Shown: positions 44,316 to 52,174 of the stretch, one piece after another | Layout of the letters: each line of letters starts with the position of its first letter | Position numbering within the stretch: position 1 is the stretch's first letter | Source of the DNA: Gemmatimonas sp. | Lineage (GTDB): Bacteria; Gemmatimonadota; Gemmatimonadetes; Gemmatimonadales; Gemmatimonadaceae | Reading direction: 5' to 3' | Assembly (NCBI RefSeq): GCF_021298855.1 | Contig: NZ_JAJTHI010000039.1 | Location: 28,912 to 92,911, forward strand | DNA length: 64,000 bases | The notes under the pieces: generated by a model | Database searches by the model: none | Seen by the model: only the letters and a program-made list of their open reading frames with translations | Told to the model about the DNA's origin: nothing | Position numbers and translations under genes: made by a program

Positions 44316-46514
44316 CTAGGCCCGGAAGAAGTACACGTACTTGGCCACCAGTCCGCCTCGACTTGGACGCGTCCACACGATGGGGCGTTCCAGCCCCGTC
44401 TGCCAGCCGCTGTTCCACACCACGTAGAGGTCGCTGCCGGGCTTCAGGGTCCACCGCAGTCGCGCATTGGTACTGGCCCGCTCCGACTGGTTGTCCCACT
44501 GCGCGAACACCGTCGTGTTGAGCTGCGGATTGAATGCGTAGTCGGCGCGCAACCGCACCGTGTTGGCAGTGAATCGCGCATTCGGCAGCGAGACGTCGGA
44601 CACCTGCCCATCGATGGACAGCAGCACGTGCGGGGCGTTGCGTACGCGCAGACTGGCCGACAGATCGTTCGACCGCCCATTGTAGAAGTTGCCGCTACTG
44701 GCCGAGAAGGTCGCGCGCACCGCCCGCGCCTCCGCCCCCTGATACTGCACTTCACTGCGGGTCCACCAGTATTGCCCGGGAGTGACCGTGGCGTCGGTGA
44801 AGAGCGAGAAGGCCCGGTCGGGCGCGTCGAAGCGCCGCCGTACGAACGCCTCCACCCGGTCGCCGTTCTGAAACTGAATGCCGAACGGTTTGACGCCGAA
44901 TGACGCGTTGTCGAGTCCGCCTTCGATGCCCCACACCACATCGTAGCTCAGCAGGTTGAACTCGTAGCGCCGGATGTACCGGCTGCGCTGCTTGGGACGG
45001 GGGGTGATCTGCATGTTGCCGCCGAGGCGATGAATGCCGCGCTGGGCGACGAACCCAAGCGCCGGGTCGTATCCCGCCTCGATGCGGTCGAACCGCACGA
45101 CCAGATCCGCATTGTCGTTGGGATAGTCGATCACGAAGCGGTAGTGCCCACCTACCTGCCCGCCCGCACTGTCCCGGCTCCACGCGGCGTTGCCAAGGAA
45201 CACGAGATTCTGCCCGCCCTGCACGATGTACGGCAGCGAAAAGTCGATGCCGCCGGTGGTGCTTGCCGGCCGCCCCGTTTCGCCGGCAAACGTGCCCATG
45301 GCGCCGATGAAGCCGCGCCCCAGCAGGTCCTGCCGCACGCGCAACACGGCATTCGTGGTCTTTTCATCACCCGCCGTGCGCGCCGCCAGAAAGCCTACCT
45401 GACGGCTGCCCGCCCGCCCCTGCATACGCACCCCGAACGGAATGGTGACCGGATTGCCGTTGGCACCCAGCCCCACGCGGCGCGAGTAGAACATCTGCGT
45501 TTCGCGCGGGCGGCCGAAATCGAAGATGGCCGACCCTTCGGTGAAAAACGGCCGCTGCTCGGGGAAGAACAGCGGGAAGCGCGTAAGATTCACGATCTGC
45601 CGGTCCACCTCGGCCTGCGCGAAATCGGGGTTGATGGTGATGTCGGCGGTGATGGTGTTGGTGATGGGCGCCTTGAGGTCGAGCCCGATGCCACCGTCGA
45701 GGAGCGACGGGGAAAGCAGCGTATCGCCGCGCACACTGAAGAACCGCCGCTCGGCCAGCCGCGACTCGCCGGACACATAGGGTCGTGCTTCGATACGCGG
45801 GCGGCGGGGCAGTCCGTCCAGATTGCCAATGATCCCCTCCTTCTCGAGGAATCGCAGCCCCTCCGTGCGCCGCCAGGCCCGCCACAGCGTTTCCTCATTC
45901 TTGCGCGGCATGAAGCGCCGGAAGTTCATCCCCATCACGCTGTCGCCCTCGGCGTAGCGCAGGGTGGCCCACGGAATGAGCATCTCCGCAAACCAGCCTT
46001 CGCTGGTGATGGAGGTACGCACGTCCCACACGCCGTCCCAGCTTTCGTTGCCGGTTTCCACATCCACGTGCTCGCCGTCCCACAGGGCGCCGTTGGCATT
46101 GGTGCGAAAGTAGAAGGCGCTCCGTCGGTCGTGCAGCCCGTCAATGCCCATGCTCACGTAGTCGTCGCTGCGCAGCTCGGCGTCGCGGCGCACCTGCGAG
46201 CGTACGATGTTGCGGGCGTCGGAGTCGTAGAGCGACCATCCGATGGCCAGCCCGTCTGGCGTGGCCAGCAGACGCACCACCGTGCGCTCGGTACTCGGCG
46301 CCCCCTCCACCGGGTCTTTCTGCCGGAAATCGGTAATGGAGTCGGCCTGCGCCCAATCCGGTTCGCTGAACCGGCCGTCGAGGGTGATGTTGCGCGACGT
46401 GCGGTACACGCGGTGGTCCACGCCATTGACCTGGACCGAGCGCTGGGCACGGGCCACGGTGGTGCTGGTGAGCAGACCGACCGCTGCGGCGAAAGCGAAA
46501 CGAAGTGGGAGCAT
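44316..46514 (-). CDS. DUF5916 outer-membrane protein with CBM9-like domain
   Basis: A 732-residue exported protein. After the signal peptide (residues 1-23) comes a CBM9-like sugar-binding-type domain (ITLDGRFSEPDWAQADSI to about residue 220), then a DUF5916 beta-barrel-like region with FPLFFPEQRPFFTEGSAIFDFG, a strong family signature, ending in an aromatic terminus (AKYVYFFRA) as in outer-membrane barrels. Function is unknown; it may bind carbohydrate at the surface. Related repeats lie on both sides of the gene, and the left cluster abuts its stop codon. Confidence 0.85.
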   Translation of the reverse strand: MLPLRFAFAAAVGLLTSTTVARAQRSVQVNGVDHRVYRTSRNITLDGRFSEPDWAQADSITDFRQKDPVEGAPSTERTVVRLLATPDGLAIGWSLYDSDARNIVRSQVRRDAELRSDDYVSMGIDGLHDRRSAFYFRTNANGALWDGEHVDVETGNESWDGVWDVRTSITSEGWFAEMLIPWATLRYAEGDSVMGMNFRRFMPRKNEETLWRAWRRTEGLRFLEKEGIIGNLDGLPRRPRIEARPYVSGESRLAERRFFSVRGDTLLSPSLLDGGIGLDLKAPITNTITADITINPDFAQAEVDRQIVNLTRFPLFFPEQRPFFTEGSAIFDFGRPRETQMFYSRRVGLGANGNPVTIPFGVRMQGRAGSRQVGFLAARTAGDEKTTNAVLRVRQDLLGRGFIGAMGTFAGETGRPASTTGGIDFSLPYIVQGGQNLVFLGNAAWSRDSAGGQVGGHYRFVIDYPNDNADLVVRFDRIEAGYDPALGFVAQRGIHRLGGNMQITPRPKQRSRYIRRYEFNLLSYDVVWGIEGGLDNASFGVKPFGIQFQNGDRVEAFVRRRFDAPDRAFSLFTDATVTPGQYWWTRSEVQYQGAEARAVRATFSASSGNFYNGRSNDLSASLRVRNAPHVLLSIDGQVSDVSLPNARFTANTVRLRADYAFNPQLNTTVFAQWDNQSERASTNARLRWTLKPGSDLYVVWNSGWQTGLERPIVWTRPSRGGLVAKYVYFFRA

Positions 46515-46550
46515 CGGAGGTATACGGCGGCCGACGGCGAACTGCTGGAG

Positions 46551-46707
46551 GGGGGCGCCGCCTACGGCGGCGGGAAGGGCGTAAAGGGTAAGGAGTTGCC
46601 ACCCAACTTTACGGCGAGAGGAGTCCCCGCATGGCGCCGTGCAGTCAGGTGGCAACCCATAACCCTTTACGCAGTTCCGCGCCGCCGAGGGCGGCGGCGC
46701 CTCCCCC
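46551..46707. repeat. 157-bp palindromic repeat element
   Basis: Two inverted arms meet around ACGGCG (46611) and CGCCGT (46635). Each arm holds a GC hairpin (CGCCGCC...GGCGGCG), then GCGTAAAGGG, then GTTGCCACC. The left arm runs rightward from 46551 and the right arm ends at 46707. The element fills most of the gap between two divergent genes. It encodes nothing and resembles a MITE or paired REP element. Confidence 0.8.
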
Positions 46708-46723
46708 GCGGTATCTTCCGCGC

Positions 46724-47710
46724 ATGACCACCACGCTCGTCGCCCCGACCATCGCCGACATTCGCGCGGCGCAGGCGCGCATTGCCCCGCACGCCGCCGT
46801 CACCCCGCTGCTGCGATCCCCCGCGCTCGACGCCGTGGCCGGCGGGCCGGTGCTCCTCAAGGCCGAGGTGCTGCAGCACACCGGCTCGTTCAAGTTGCGC
46901 GGGGCGCTCAACCGCCTGCTGCAGCTTTCCCCTGAGGAACGCGAGCGAGGAGTGGTGGCCTACAGCTCCGGCAATCACGCGCAGGCCGTAGCCTACAGCG
47001 CCACGCTGCTGGGCATGCGCTCGGTCATCGTAATGCCCAAGGATGCCCCGGCGCTCAAGATCGAGCGTACGCGCGCCTTTGGCGCCGAGGTGGTGCTCTA
47101 CGACCGCTACACCGAAGATCGTGTGGCCATTGGTGGCGCCATTGCCACCGAACGCGGCTCCATCGTGGTGCCGCCGTTCGAGGACCCCCACATCGTGGCC
47201 GGTCAGGGCACGCTGGGGCTGGAAGCACTGGAGCAGGCACAGGAGCTCGGCCTCTCGCCCGATGCGCTGCTCGTGTGCTGCGGCGGCGGCGGGCTCACGG
47301 CGGGGTGTGCACTGGCCGCCGAGGCGGTGTCGCCGGGCACGGTGGTGCACCCGTGCGAGCCGGCCGAGTTCGACGATACCGCACGGTCGCTCGAGCTGGG
47401 GCATCGCGTGGGGAACGAACCGGGCAAGCGTTCCATCTGCGATGCCATCGTCACCGATATCCCGGGTGAGTTCACCTTCAGCATCAACCAGCCGCGGGTG
47501 GGGCGCGGCCTGCGGGTGACCGACGCCGAAGTGCTGGCCGCCATTGCCTTCGCCGTGCGTGAGCTCAAGCTGGTGGTGGAGCCCGGTGGGGCGGCGGCGC
47601 TGGCGGCGCTGCTGCATGGCAAGCTGGACACGCGCGGGCGCACGACGCTCGTGGTGGTCACGGGTGGCAACATCGATCCCGCCATTCTTGCGCGTGCCAT
47701 CGGGGGCTGA
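46724..47710 (+). CDS. Threonine dehydratase / serine racemase-like PLP enzyme
   Basis: A 328-residue fold-type II PLP enzyme. The PLP lysine is in HTGSFKLRGALNRL, the SSGNHAQAVAYSA motif binds substrate carboxylate, and the glycine-rich phosphate loop is CCGGGGLTAGCAL. The length matches the catabolic TdcB and serine racemase forms without the regulatory ACT domain of IlvA. It would deaminate threonine or serine, or racemise serine. ATG 46724 follows the palindromic element by 16 bases, so its promoter must overlap that element. Confidence 0.87.
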   Translation: MTTTLVAPTIADIRAAQARIAPHAAVTPLLRSPALDAVAGGPVLLKAEVLQHTGSFKLRGALNRLLQLSPEERERGVVAYSSGNHAQAVAYSATLLGMRSVIVMPKDAPALKIERTRAFGAEVVLYDRYTEDRVAIGGAIATERGSIVVPPFEDPHIVAGQGTLGLEALEQAQELGLSPDALLVCCGGGGLTAGCALAAEAVSPGTVVHPCEPAEFDDTARSLELGHRVGNEPGKRSICDAIVTDIPGEFTFSINQPRVGRGLRVTDAEVLAAIAFAVRELKLVVEPGGAAALAALLHGKLDTRGRTTLVVVTGGNIDPAILARAIGG

Positions 47711-47716
47711 AGCGGC

Positions 47717-48274
47717 TTGGCCGAGGCGGGAGAGCAGATCACTCTGCGACGGGCCACACGAGACGACATCGCGCCGCTGAACGCGCTCATCGACACCAGT
47801 GTGCGCGGCCTGGCCCCCGGCTACTACGACGCGCAGCAGATTGAGAGTGCGCTGCGCCACATGTTCGGCGTGGACTCGCGGCTGGTGGACGACGGCACGT
47901 ATTTCGTGATCGAAGTGGACGGCGTGCGCGCGGCCTGCGGTGGCTGGAGTGGGCGGCAAACGCTGTTCGGCGGTGATCAGCACAAGGCCGACCAGCAGGC
48001 CGTCGACGCGCCGGTCGATCCGGCCTCCGTGCCGGCCCGCATTCGGGCGTTCTTCGTGCATCCTGATTTTGCGCGCCGCGGCATGGCGCGCCGGATCTTC
48101 GAGCACTGCGCCGCCGAGGCGAAAGGCGCCGGCTTTCGGTCGCTGGAACTGATGGGGACACTGCCGGGCGTACCGCTCTATCGTACGCTGGGGTTCGAGA
48201 CGCTGGAGAAGGTGGAGGTGGTATTGCCGGATGGCGTGGTGATTCCGTGTGAGCGGATGCGGCGAGAGTTGTGA
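47717..48274 (+). CDS. GNAT-family N-acetyltransferase
   Basis: A 185-residue acetyltransferase. The GNAT motif A is RIRAFFVHPDFARRGMARRIFEHCAA in parts, with acetyl-CoA loop ARRGMARRI, and motif B is YRTLGFETLEKVEV. The substrate is unknown. No ATG or GTG lies at a suitable place, so TTG 47717, 6 bases after the dehydratase stop, is the likely start; this is a rare start codon. Its position suggests cotranscription with the dehydratase gene. Confidence 0.83.
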   Translation: MAEAGEQITLRRATRDDIAPLNALIDTSVRGLAPGYYDAQQIESALRHMFGVDSRLVDDGTYFVIEVDGVRAACGGWSGRQTLFGGDQHKADQQAVDAPVDPASVPARIRAFFVHPDFARRGMARRIFEHCAAEAKGAGFRSLELMGTLPGVPLYRTLGFETLEKVEVVLPDGVVIPCERMRREL

Positions 48275-48325
48275 GAGAGAAGACCCGGGCGCCGGTGGTC
48301 GGCTCCGCGTGTTCCACTGACAGCG

Positions 48326-48430
48326 CGCCCGTTCAACGTCGAGGGTTGTAAGTAGAGGGCTGTGGGTGGTTGCGTGGCCCACACACCCACACAGGACACT
48401 GAACGCACGACCCTCGACCCTGAACGGGCG
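48326..48430. repeat. 105-bp imperfect palindrome
   Basis: The left arm CGCCCGTTCAACGTCGAGGG (from 48326) matches the reverse complement of the right arm (48407-48430) over 24 bases with three mismatches. The inner part CTGTGGGTGG...CACCCACACAG also pairs. It lies in the 270-base gap between the GNAT and TldD genes and is unrelated in sequence to the element at 46551. The rest of the gap holds no gene. Confidence 0.75.
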
Positions 48431-48544
48431 TGCCTTCAGCCCCCGCCCCCCGCCGGAAGAGCGAGCGCCCACGCCCGCCCCACCAGCCAAGCGAACCCCG
48501 TCGCTCACCTCAACGCTCCGCCCGCCCTGCCCATACTATTGGTC

Positions 48545-50161
48545 ATGACCTCCCGCCGTGATTTCCTTGCCACCGGCGGCGCGGCGCTTGGCGCCCTCGC
48601 CGTCGGTCCCCGCCTCCTCGAGGCCGTTCCTGCCCCGCCCCGCCTGCCGGCGCTGTACACCGACGCGGCCACGCGCGAGCTCATGATGGAGGCGCTCGAC
48701 GCCGCCAAGCGCGCCGGAGCGAGCTGGGCCGATGTGCGCATTTCGCGCAACCGCAACAACAGCGTGCAGACCCGCGAAAAGCAGGTCACCGATGTGGTGG
48801 ATGCCGACACCATGGGGTGCGGCGTGCGCGTATTGGTCGATGGCTGCTGGGGCTTTGCGGCCACGCAGGAGCTGAGCAAGACCGGCGTAGGGCTCGCCGC
48901 GCAGGAAGCCGTGGCCATTGCCAAGGCCAACCGATTGGCACGCGACCGGCGGGTGGAGCTCGCCCCTGCCCCGGCGCAGGTGGACAAGACGTGGCGATCG
49001 GCCTACACCATCGACCCGTTCACCATTGCCATCGAGGAGAAGGCCGACCTGCTGCTGCGCGCCAATGCCGCGGCGCTCACCGTGCCCACGGTGCGCTTCG
49101 TGAACAGCGGCCTGTCGTTCGTGAAGGAGGAGCGCAACTACGCCAACACCGACGGCACCGTCACCACGCAGGACTACGTGCGCAGCTGGGTCACCATGAG
49201 CTGCACCGCCGTGGCCCCTGATCGCAGTGGCACTGCGGTGCGCGGCCCCGAAGTGGTGCAGCCCGCGGGGCGCGGCTGGGAGTACGTGCTCGAAGCCGAC
49301 ATCGTGACCAACGCCAGGGTGTGGGCGGCCGAAGCGGCCGAAAAGCTCACCGCCAAGCCGGTGGAGCCGGGGCGTTACGATCTCATTCTGCACCCGTCGC
49401 AGCTGTTCCTCACGATTCACGAATCGGTGGCGCACGCCACCGAGCTCGATCGGGCGATGGGCTACGAGGCCAACTACGCCGGCACGTCGTTCGTGGCGCC
49501 GCCGGAGAAGGTGCTGGGCTCGCTCAAGTTCGGCTCGCCCATCATGCAGGTAATCGGCAACCGCAGCGAGGTGGGTGCACTGGCCACCATCGGCTACGAC
49601 GACGACGGCGTGGTGCCGGAGGACTTCCCCATCATCAAGGACGGCATCTTCGTGGATTACCAGACCAACCGCGAGCAGGCGCCGTGGTTGCGTGAGTACT
49701 ACGCGAAGACCGGCAAGCCCGTGCGGTCGCACGGCTGCTCGTACGCGCAGAGCTGGGCGGACGTGGCGTTCCTGCGTATGCCCAACGTGTCGCTGCAGCC
49801 GGGGGACAAGGACCTTGACTGGGACGATCTCATCGCCGCGACGGACAAGGGGATCGCCATGATCGGCCGCGCCAGCTACTCCATTGACCAGCAGCGCTAC
49901 AACGCGCAGTTCGGCGCCCAGCTCTGCTATGAGATTCGCAAGGGCAAGATCGTGGGTCAGGTGAAGGACGCCGCCTACCAGATGCGCACGCCGGACTTCT
50001 GGAACACCCTCGACATGCTGGGTGGCAAGAAGAGCTACATGTTCGGCGGCACCTTCAACGACGGCAAGGGGCAACCCGGCCAGAGCAACGCGGTGAGCCA
50101 CGGCTGTCCGCCGGCCCGCTTCAAGAACGCGAATATCATCAACACGGGGCGCGCGCTGTGA
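48545..50161 (+). CDS. tldD: TldD-family metalloprotease with Tat signal
   Basis: A 538-residue TldD/PmbA-family protein. The N-terminus TSRRDFLATGGAALGALAV is a twin-arginine signal. The zinc motif HExxxH is present as H292-E293-SVA-H297 (HESVAHATELDR), and the YDDDGVVPEDFPIIKDG segment and C-terminal GQPGQSNAVSHGCPPARF follow. TldD with TldE forms a heterodimeric protease, known in E. coli for cutting unfolded peptides and maturing modified peptides in the cytosol. The export signal is unusual. It overlaps tldE by 4 bases. Confidence 0.88.
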   Translation: MTSRRDFLATGGAALGALAVGPRLLEAVPAPPRLPALYTDAATRELMMEALDAAKRAGASWADVRISRNRNNSVQTREKQVTDVVDADTMGCGVRVLVDGCWGFAATQELSKTGVGLAAQEAVAIAKANRLARDRRVELAPAPAQVDKTWRSAYTIDPFTIAIEEKADLLLRANAAALTVPTVRFVNSGLSFVKEERNYANTDGTVTTQDYVRSWVTMSCTAVAPDRSGTAVRGPEVVQPAGRGWEYVLEADIVTNARVWAAEAAEKLTAKPVEPGRYDLILHPSQLFLTIHESVAHATELDRAMGYEANYAGTSFVAPPEKVLGSLKFGSPIMQVIGNRSEVGALATIGYDDDGVVPEDFPIIKDGIFVDYQTNREQAPWLREYYAKTGKPVRSHGCSYAQSWADVAFLRMPNVSLQPGDKDLDWDDLIAATDKGIAMIGRASYSIDQQRYNAQFGAQLCYEIRKGKIVGQVKDAAYQMRTPDFWNTLDMLGGKKSYMFGGTFNDGKGQPGQSNAVSHGCPPARFKNANIINTGRAL

Positions 50162-51558
50162 GCACCTTCATCCACGACGACGCGCCGAAGTCGCTGTTCC
50201 ACATCGGTCGCGCCGCGGCGCCCACCGGTGTGCTCTCCCGTGAGGAGGCACAGGCATTGGTGGAGCGCACGGTGAAGCTCAGCACGGCCGACGCCGTGCG
50301 CGTGAGCGTGAACAGCAGCCGCGAAACCAACCTGCGCTTCGCCGACAACCAAATGTCCACCAGCGGCGTGACCACCAACACCACCATTCGCGTGCAGAGT
50401 GTCTTCGGCAAGCGACGGGCGAGCGTGGTAACCAATGACCGCAGCGACGAAGGGCTGCGACGCGCGGTGCAGCAGTCGGAGGCCATCGCGCGTCTCGCGC
50501 CGGAAGACCCGGAGTATCTGGGGGAGCTCGGCGGCCAGCAGTACACGCCGGTGAGCGCGTGGAGCGACGCCACCGCCGAGCTGACCGCCGAAGGGCGCGC
50601 GCGGGCGGCGCTCAGCGCGCTGGCGCCAGCGCGCGCGGGCAAGGAGCTCACCGTGGCCGGCTTCATCATCTGCAACGCCAGCGCCAGCGCCATTGGCACG
50701 AACGCCGGACTCTTCGCGTATCATCGCGGCACCACCGCCAACTACACGCTCACCGCGCGCACCAACGACGGAACCGGCAGTGGCTGGGTGGGGGCCGAGG
50801 ACACCGATTGGGCGAAGCTCGACTTCCAGAGCGTGGCTGACCGCGCCATCGAGAAGGCCCGCCGGTCGCGGAGCCCGGTGGCCATCGAGCCCGGCCGCTA
50901 CACGGTGATCTTCGAACCGGAAGCCACCGCGAATCTGGTGGGGCTCATGGGCAACGCCTTTCAGGCGCGCGCCGCCGACGAGGGACGGTCTGCCTTCGCC
51001 AAGCCGGGCGGTACGAAGCTGGGCGAGAAGATTCTCGACGAGCGCGTCACGCTCTACTCCGATCCCGCCGACCCGCTCATTCTGGCGTCCCCCTTCGATG
51101 CCGAGGGGCTGCCGCTCTCCCGGCAGACCTGGGTGAGAAACGGGGTGCTCAACCAGTTGGCCTACAATCGCTACTGGGCCAACCGGCAGGGGAAGACACC
51201 CACGGGTGGCAGCGCGGGGCTGCGCATGGCCGACGGCCCCGATTCGCTCGAATCGCTCATTGCCGGCACCACCCGCGGCATTCTGGTCACGCGGCTCTGG
51301 TACCTGCGCCCGCTCGACCCGCGCACGCTCATGTATACCGGGCTCACGCGCGACGGCACCTTCCTCATCGAGAACGGCAAGATCGCGCGCAGCATCAAGA
51401 ACTTCCGCTTCAACGACTCCCCGCTGTTCATGCTCAACAACCTCGAAGGCGTGGGCAAGGCGGTGCGTACCGCCGGCGGAGAAGGCGGCCCGGGTGTGGC
51501 CATGCCGCCCATCAAGGTGCGCGACTTCAACTTCACCAGCCTGTCGGACGCGGTCTGA
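50158..51558 (+). CDS. TldE/PmbA-family partner protein
   Basis: A 466-residue TldD/PmbA-family protein without the HExxxH motif, hence the non-catalytic TldE-like partner. It shows ADAVRVSVNSSRETNLRFAD, VAIEPGRYTVIFEPEATANLVG, and RSIKNFRFNDSPLFMLNNLE. The start is GTG at 50158 within the tldD stop. No signal peptide is visible, so if the complex is exported this subunit would depend on its partner. It ends 17 bases before the His-rich gene, with a run of seven T between them. Confidence 0.88.
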   Translation: MSTFIHDDAPKSLFHIGRAAAPTGVLSREEAQALVERTVKLSTADAVRVSVNSSRETNLRFADNQMSTSGVTTNTTIRVQSVFGKRRASVVTNDRSDEGLRRAVQQSEAIARLAPEDPEYLGELGGQQYTPVSAWSDATAELTAEGRARAALSALAPARAGKELTVAGFIICNASASAIGTNAGLFAYHRGTTANYTLTARTNDGTGSGWVGAEDTDWAKLDFQSVADRAIEKARRSRSPVAIEPGRYTVIFEPEATANLVGLMGNAFQARAADEGRSAFAKPGGTKLGEKILDERVTLYSDPADPLILASPFDAEGLPLSRQTWVRNGVLNQLAYNRYWANRQGKTPTGGSAGLRMADGPDSLESLIAGTTRGILVTRLWYLRPLDPRTLMYTGLTRDGTFLIENGKIARSIKNFRFNDSPLFMLNNLEGVGKAVRTAGGEGGPGVAMPPIKVRDFNFTSLSDAV

Positions 51559-51575
51559 GGTATTAGCTTTTTTTC

Positions 51576-52046
51576 ATGCGGAAGTCCCGGACGGCCCGGT
51601 TTCTCGCCCTCTTCATGGGCGTGTGGCTGTCGCTCGTGCAGAGCGACGCCGGGCTTTTCCATGCCTGCGCCACCGGCAATCGTGCCGTAGCGGCGTTCGA
51701 TGGGGCGGACGCCGTAGCCGCCCCCGCGATCGGGGGCGATCATCTGGGTCATGCGACCGGGCATGCCGCCGGACATGTCCAGCATACCGGGCATGTGGCG
51801 GAGACCTCCCCCGACGCGCCGGAGTCCTCCCACCACCATCCGTCGGGTGACGGCGAGTGCCACTGCATTGGGCACTGTTGCGCCGCCACGCCACCTGCGC
51901 TGCGTGCTCCAGACACGTTTGCGCTGGTGGCGCTGGTGCGCACCACCGCCATGCAGCCTGGCCGGACCGCCCACGCCGTGGTGGCCGAGTGGGCCGACTA
52001 TGTCCTGCCCTTCGCGACCGCTCCCCCGCCGGTGATCGGCGCCTGA
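51576..52046 (+). CDS. His/Cys-rich exported protein, DUF2946-like
   Basis: A 156-residue protein with a signal peptide (FLALFMGVWLSLVQSDAG). The mature part is dense in metal ligands: repeated GH pairs over about residues 50-70 (HLGHATGHAAGHVQHTGH), a HHHPSG run and a CHCIGHCC cluster near residue 95, then an Ala/Pro-rich tail. This fits small DUF2946-like proteins found beside TonB receptors and suggests binding of copper or another soft metal; function is inference. It stands directly upstream of the TonB receptor gene. Confidence 0.65.
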   Translation: MRKSRTARFLALFMGVWLSLVQSDAGLFHACATGNRAVAAFDGADAVAAPAIGGDHLGHATGHAAGHVQHTGHVAETSPDAPESSHHHPSGDGECHCIGHCCAATPPALRAPDTFALVALVRTTAMQPGRTAHAVVAEWADYVLPFATAPPPVIGA

Positions 52047-52055
52047 GTGCTCCCG

Positions 52056-52140
52056 CCGCCCCGTGTGCATTCCGGGGCGGTCACTCGGCACACGCCTGTT
52101 CGTGACCTGCGCCGTGCGCGCGAGCAGTTGCTCGCCGCGC
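52056..52140 (+). promoter_or_regulatory. Two strong hairpins upstream of TonB receptor
   Basis: CCGCCCCG/CGGGGCGG (52056-52063 with 52073-52080) and an 11 bp stem GCGCGCGAGCA/TGCTCG-C-CGCGC (52116-52140, loop GT) lie in the 128-base gap before the receptor start. They could act as a terminator or attenuator. There is no U-tract. Confidence 0.35.
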
Positions 52141-52174
52141 CGGGCCTCCGATCATCCCGTACATCCCACAATCC

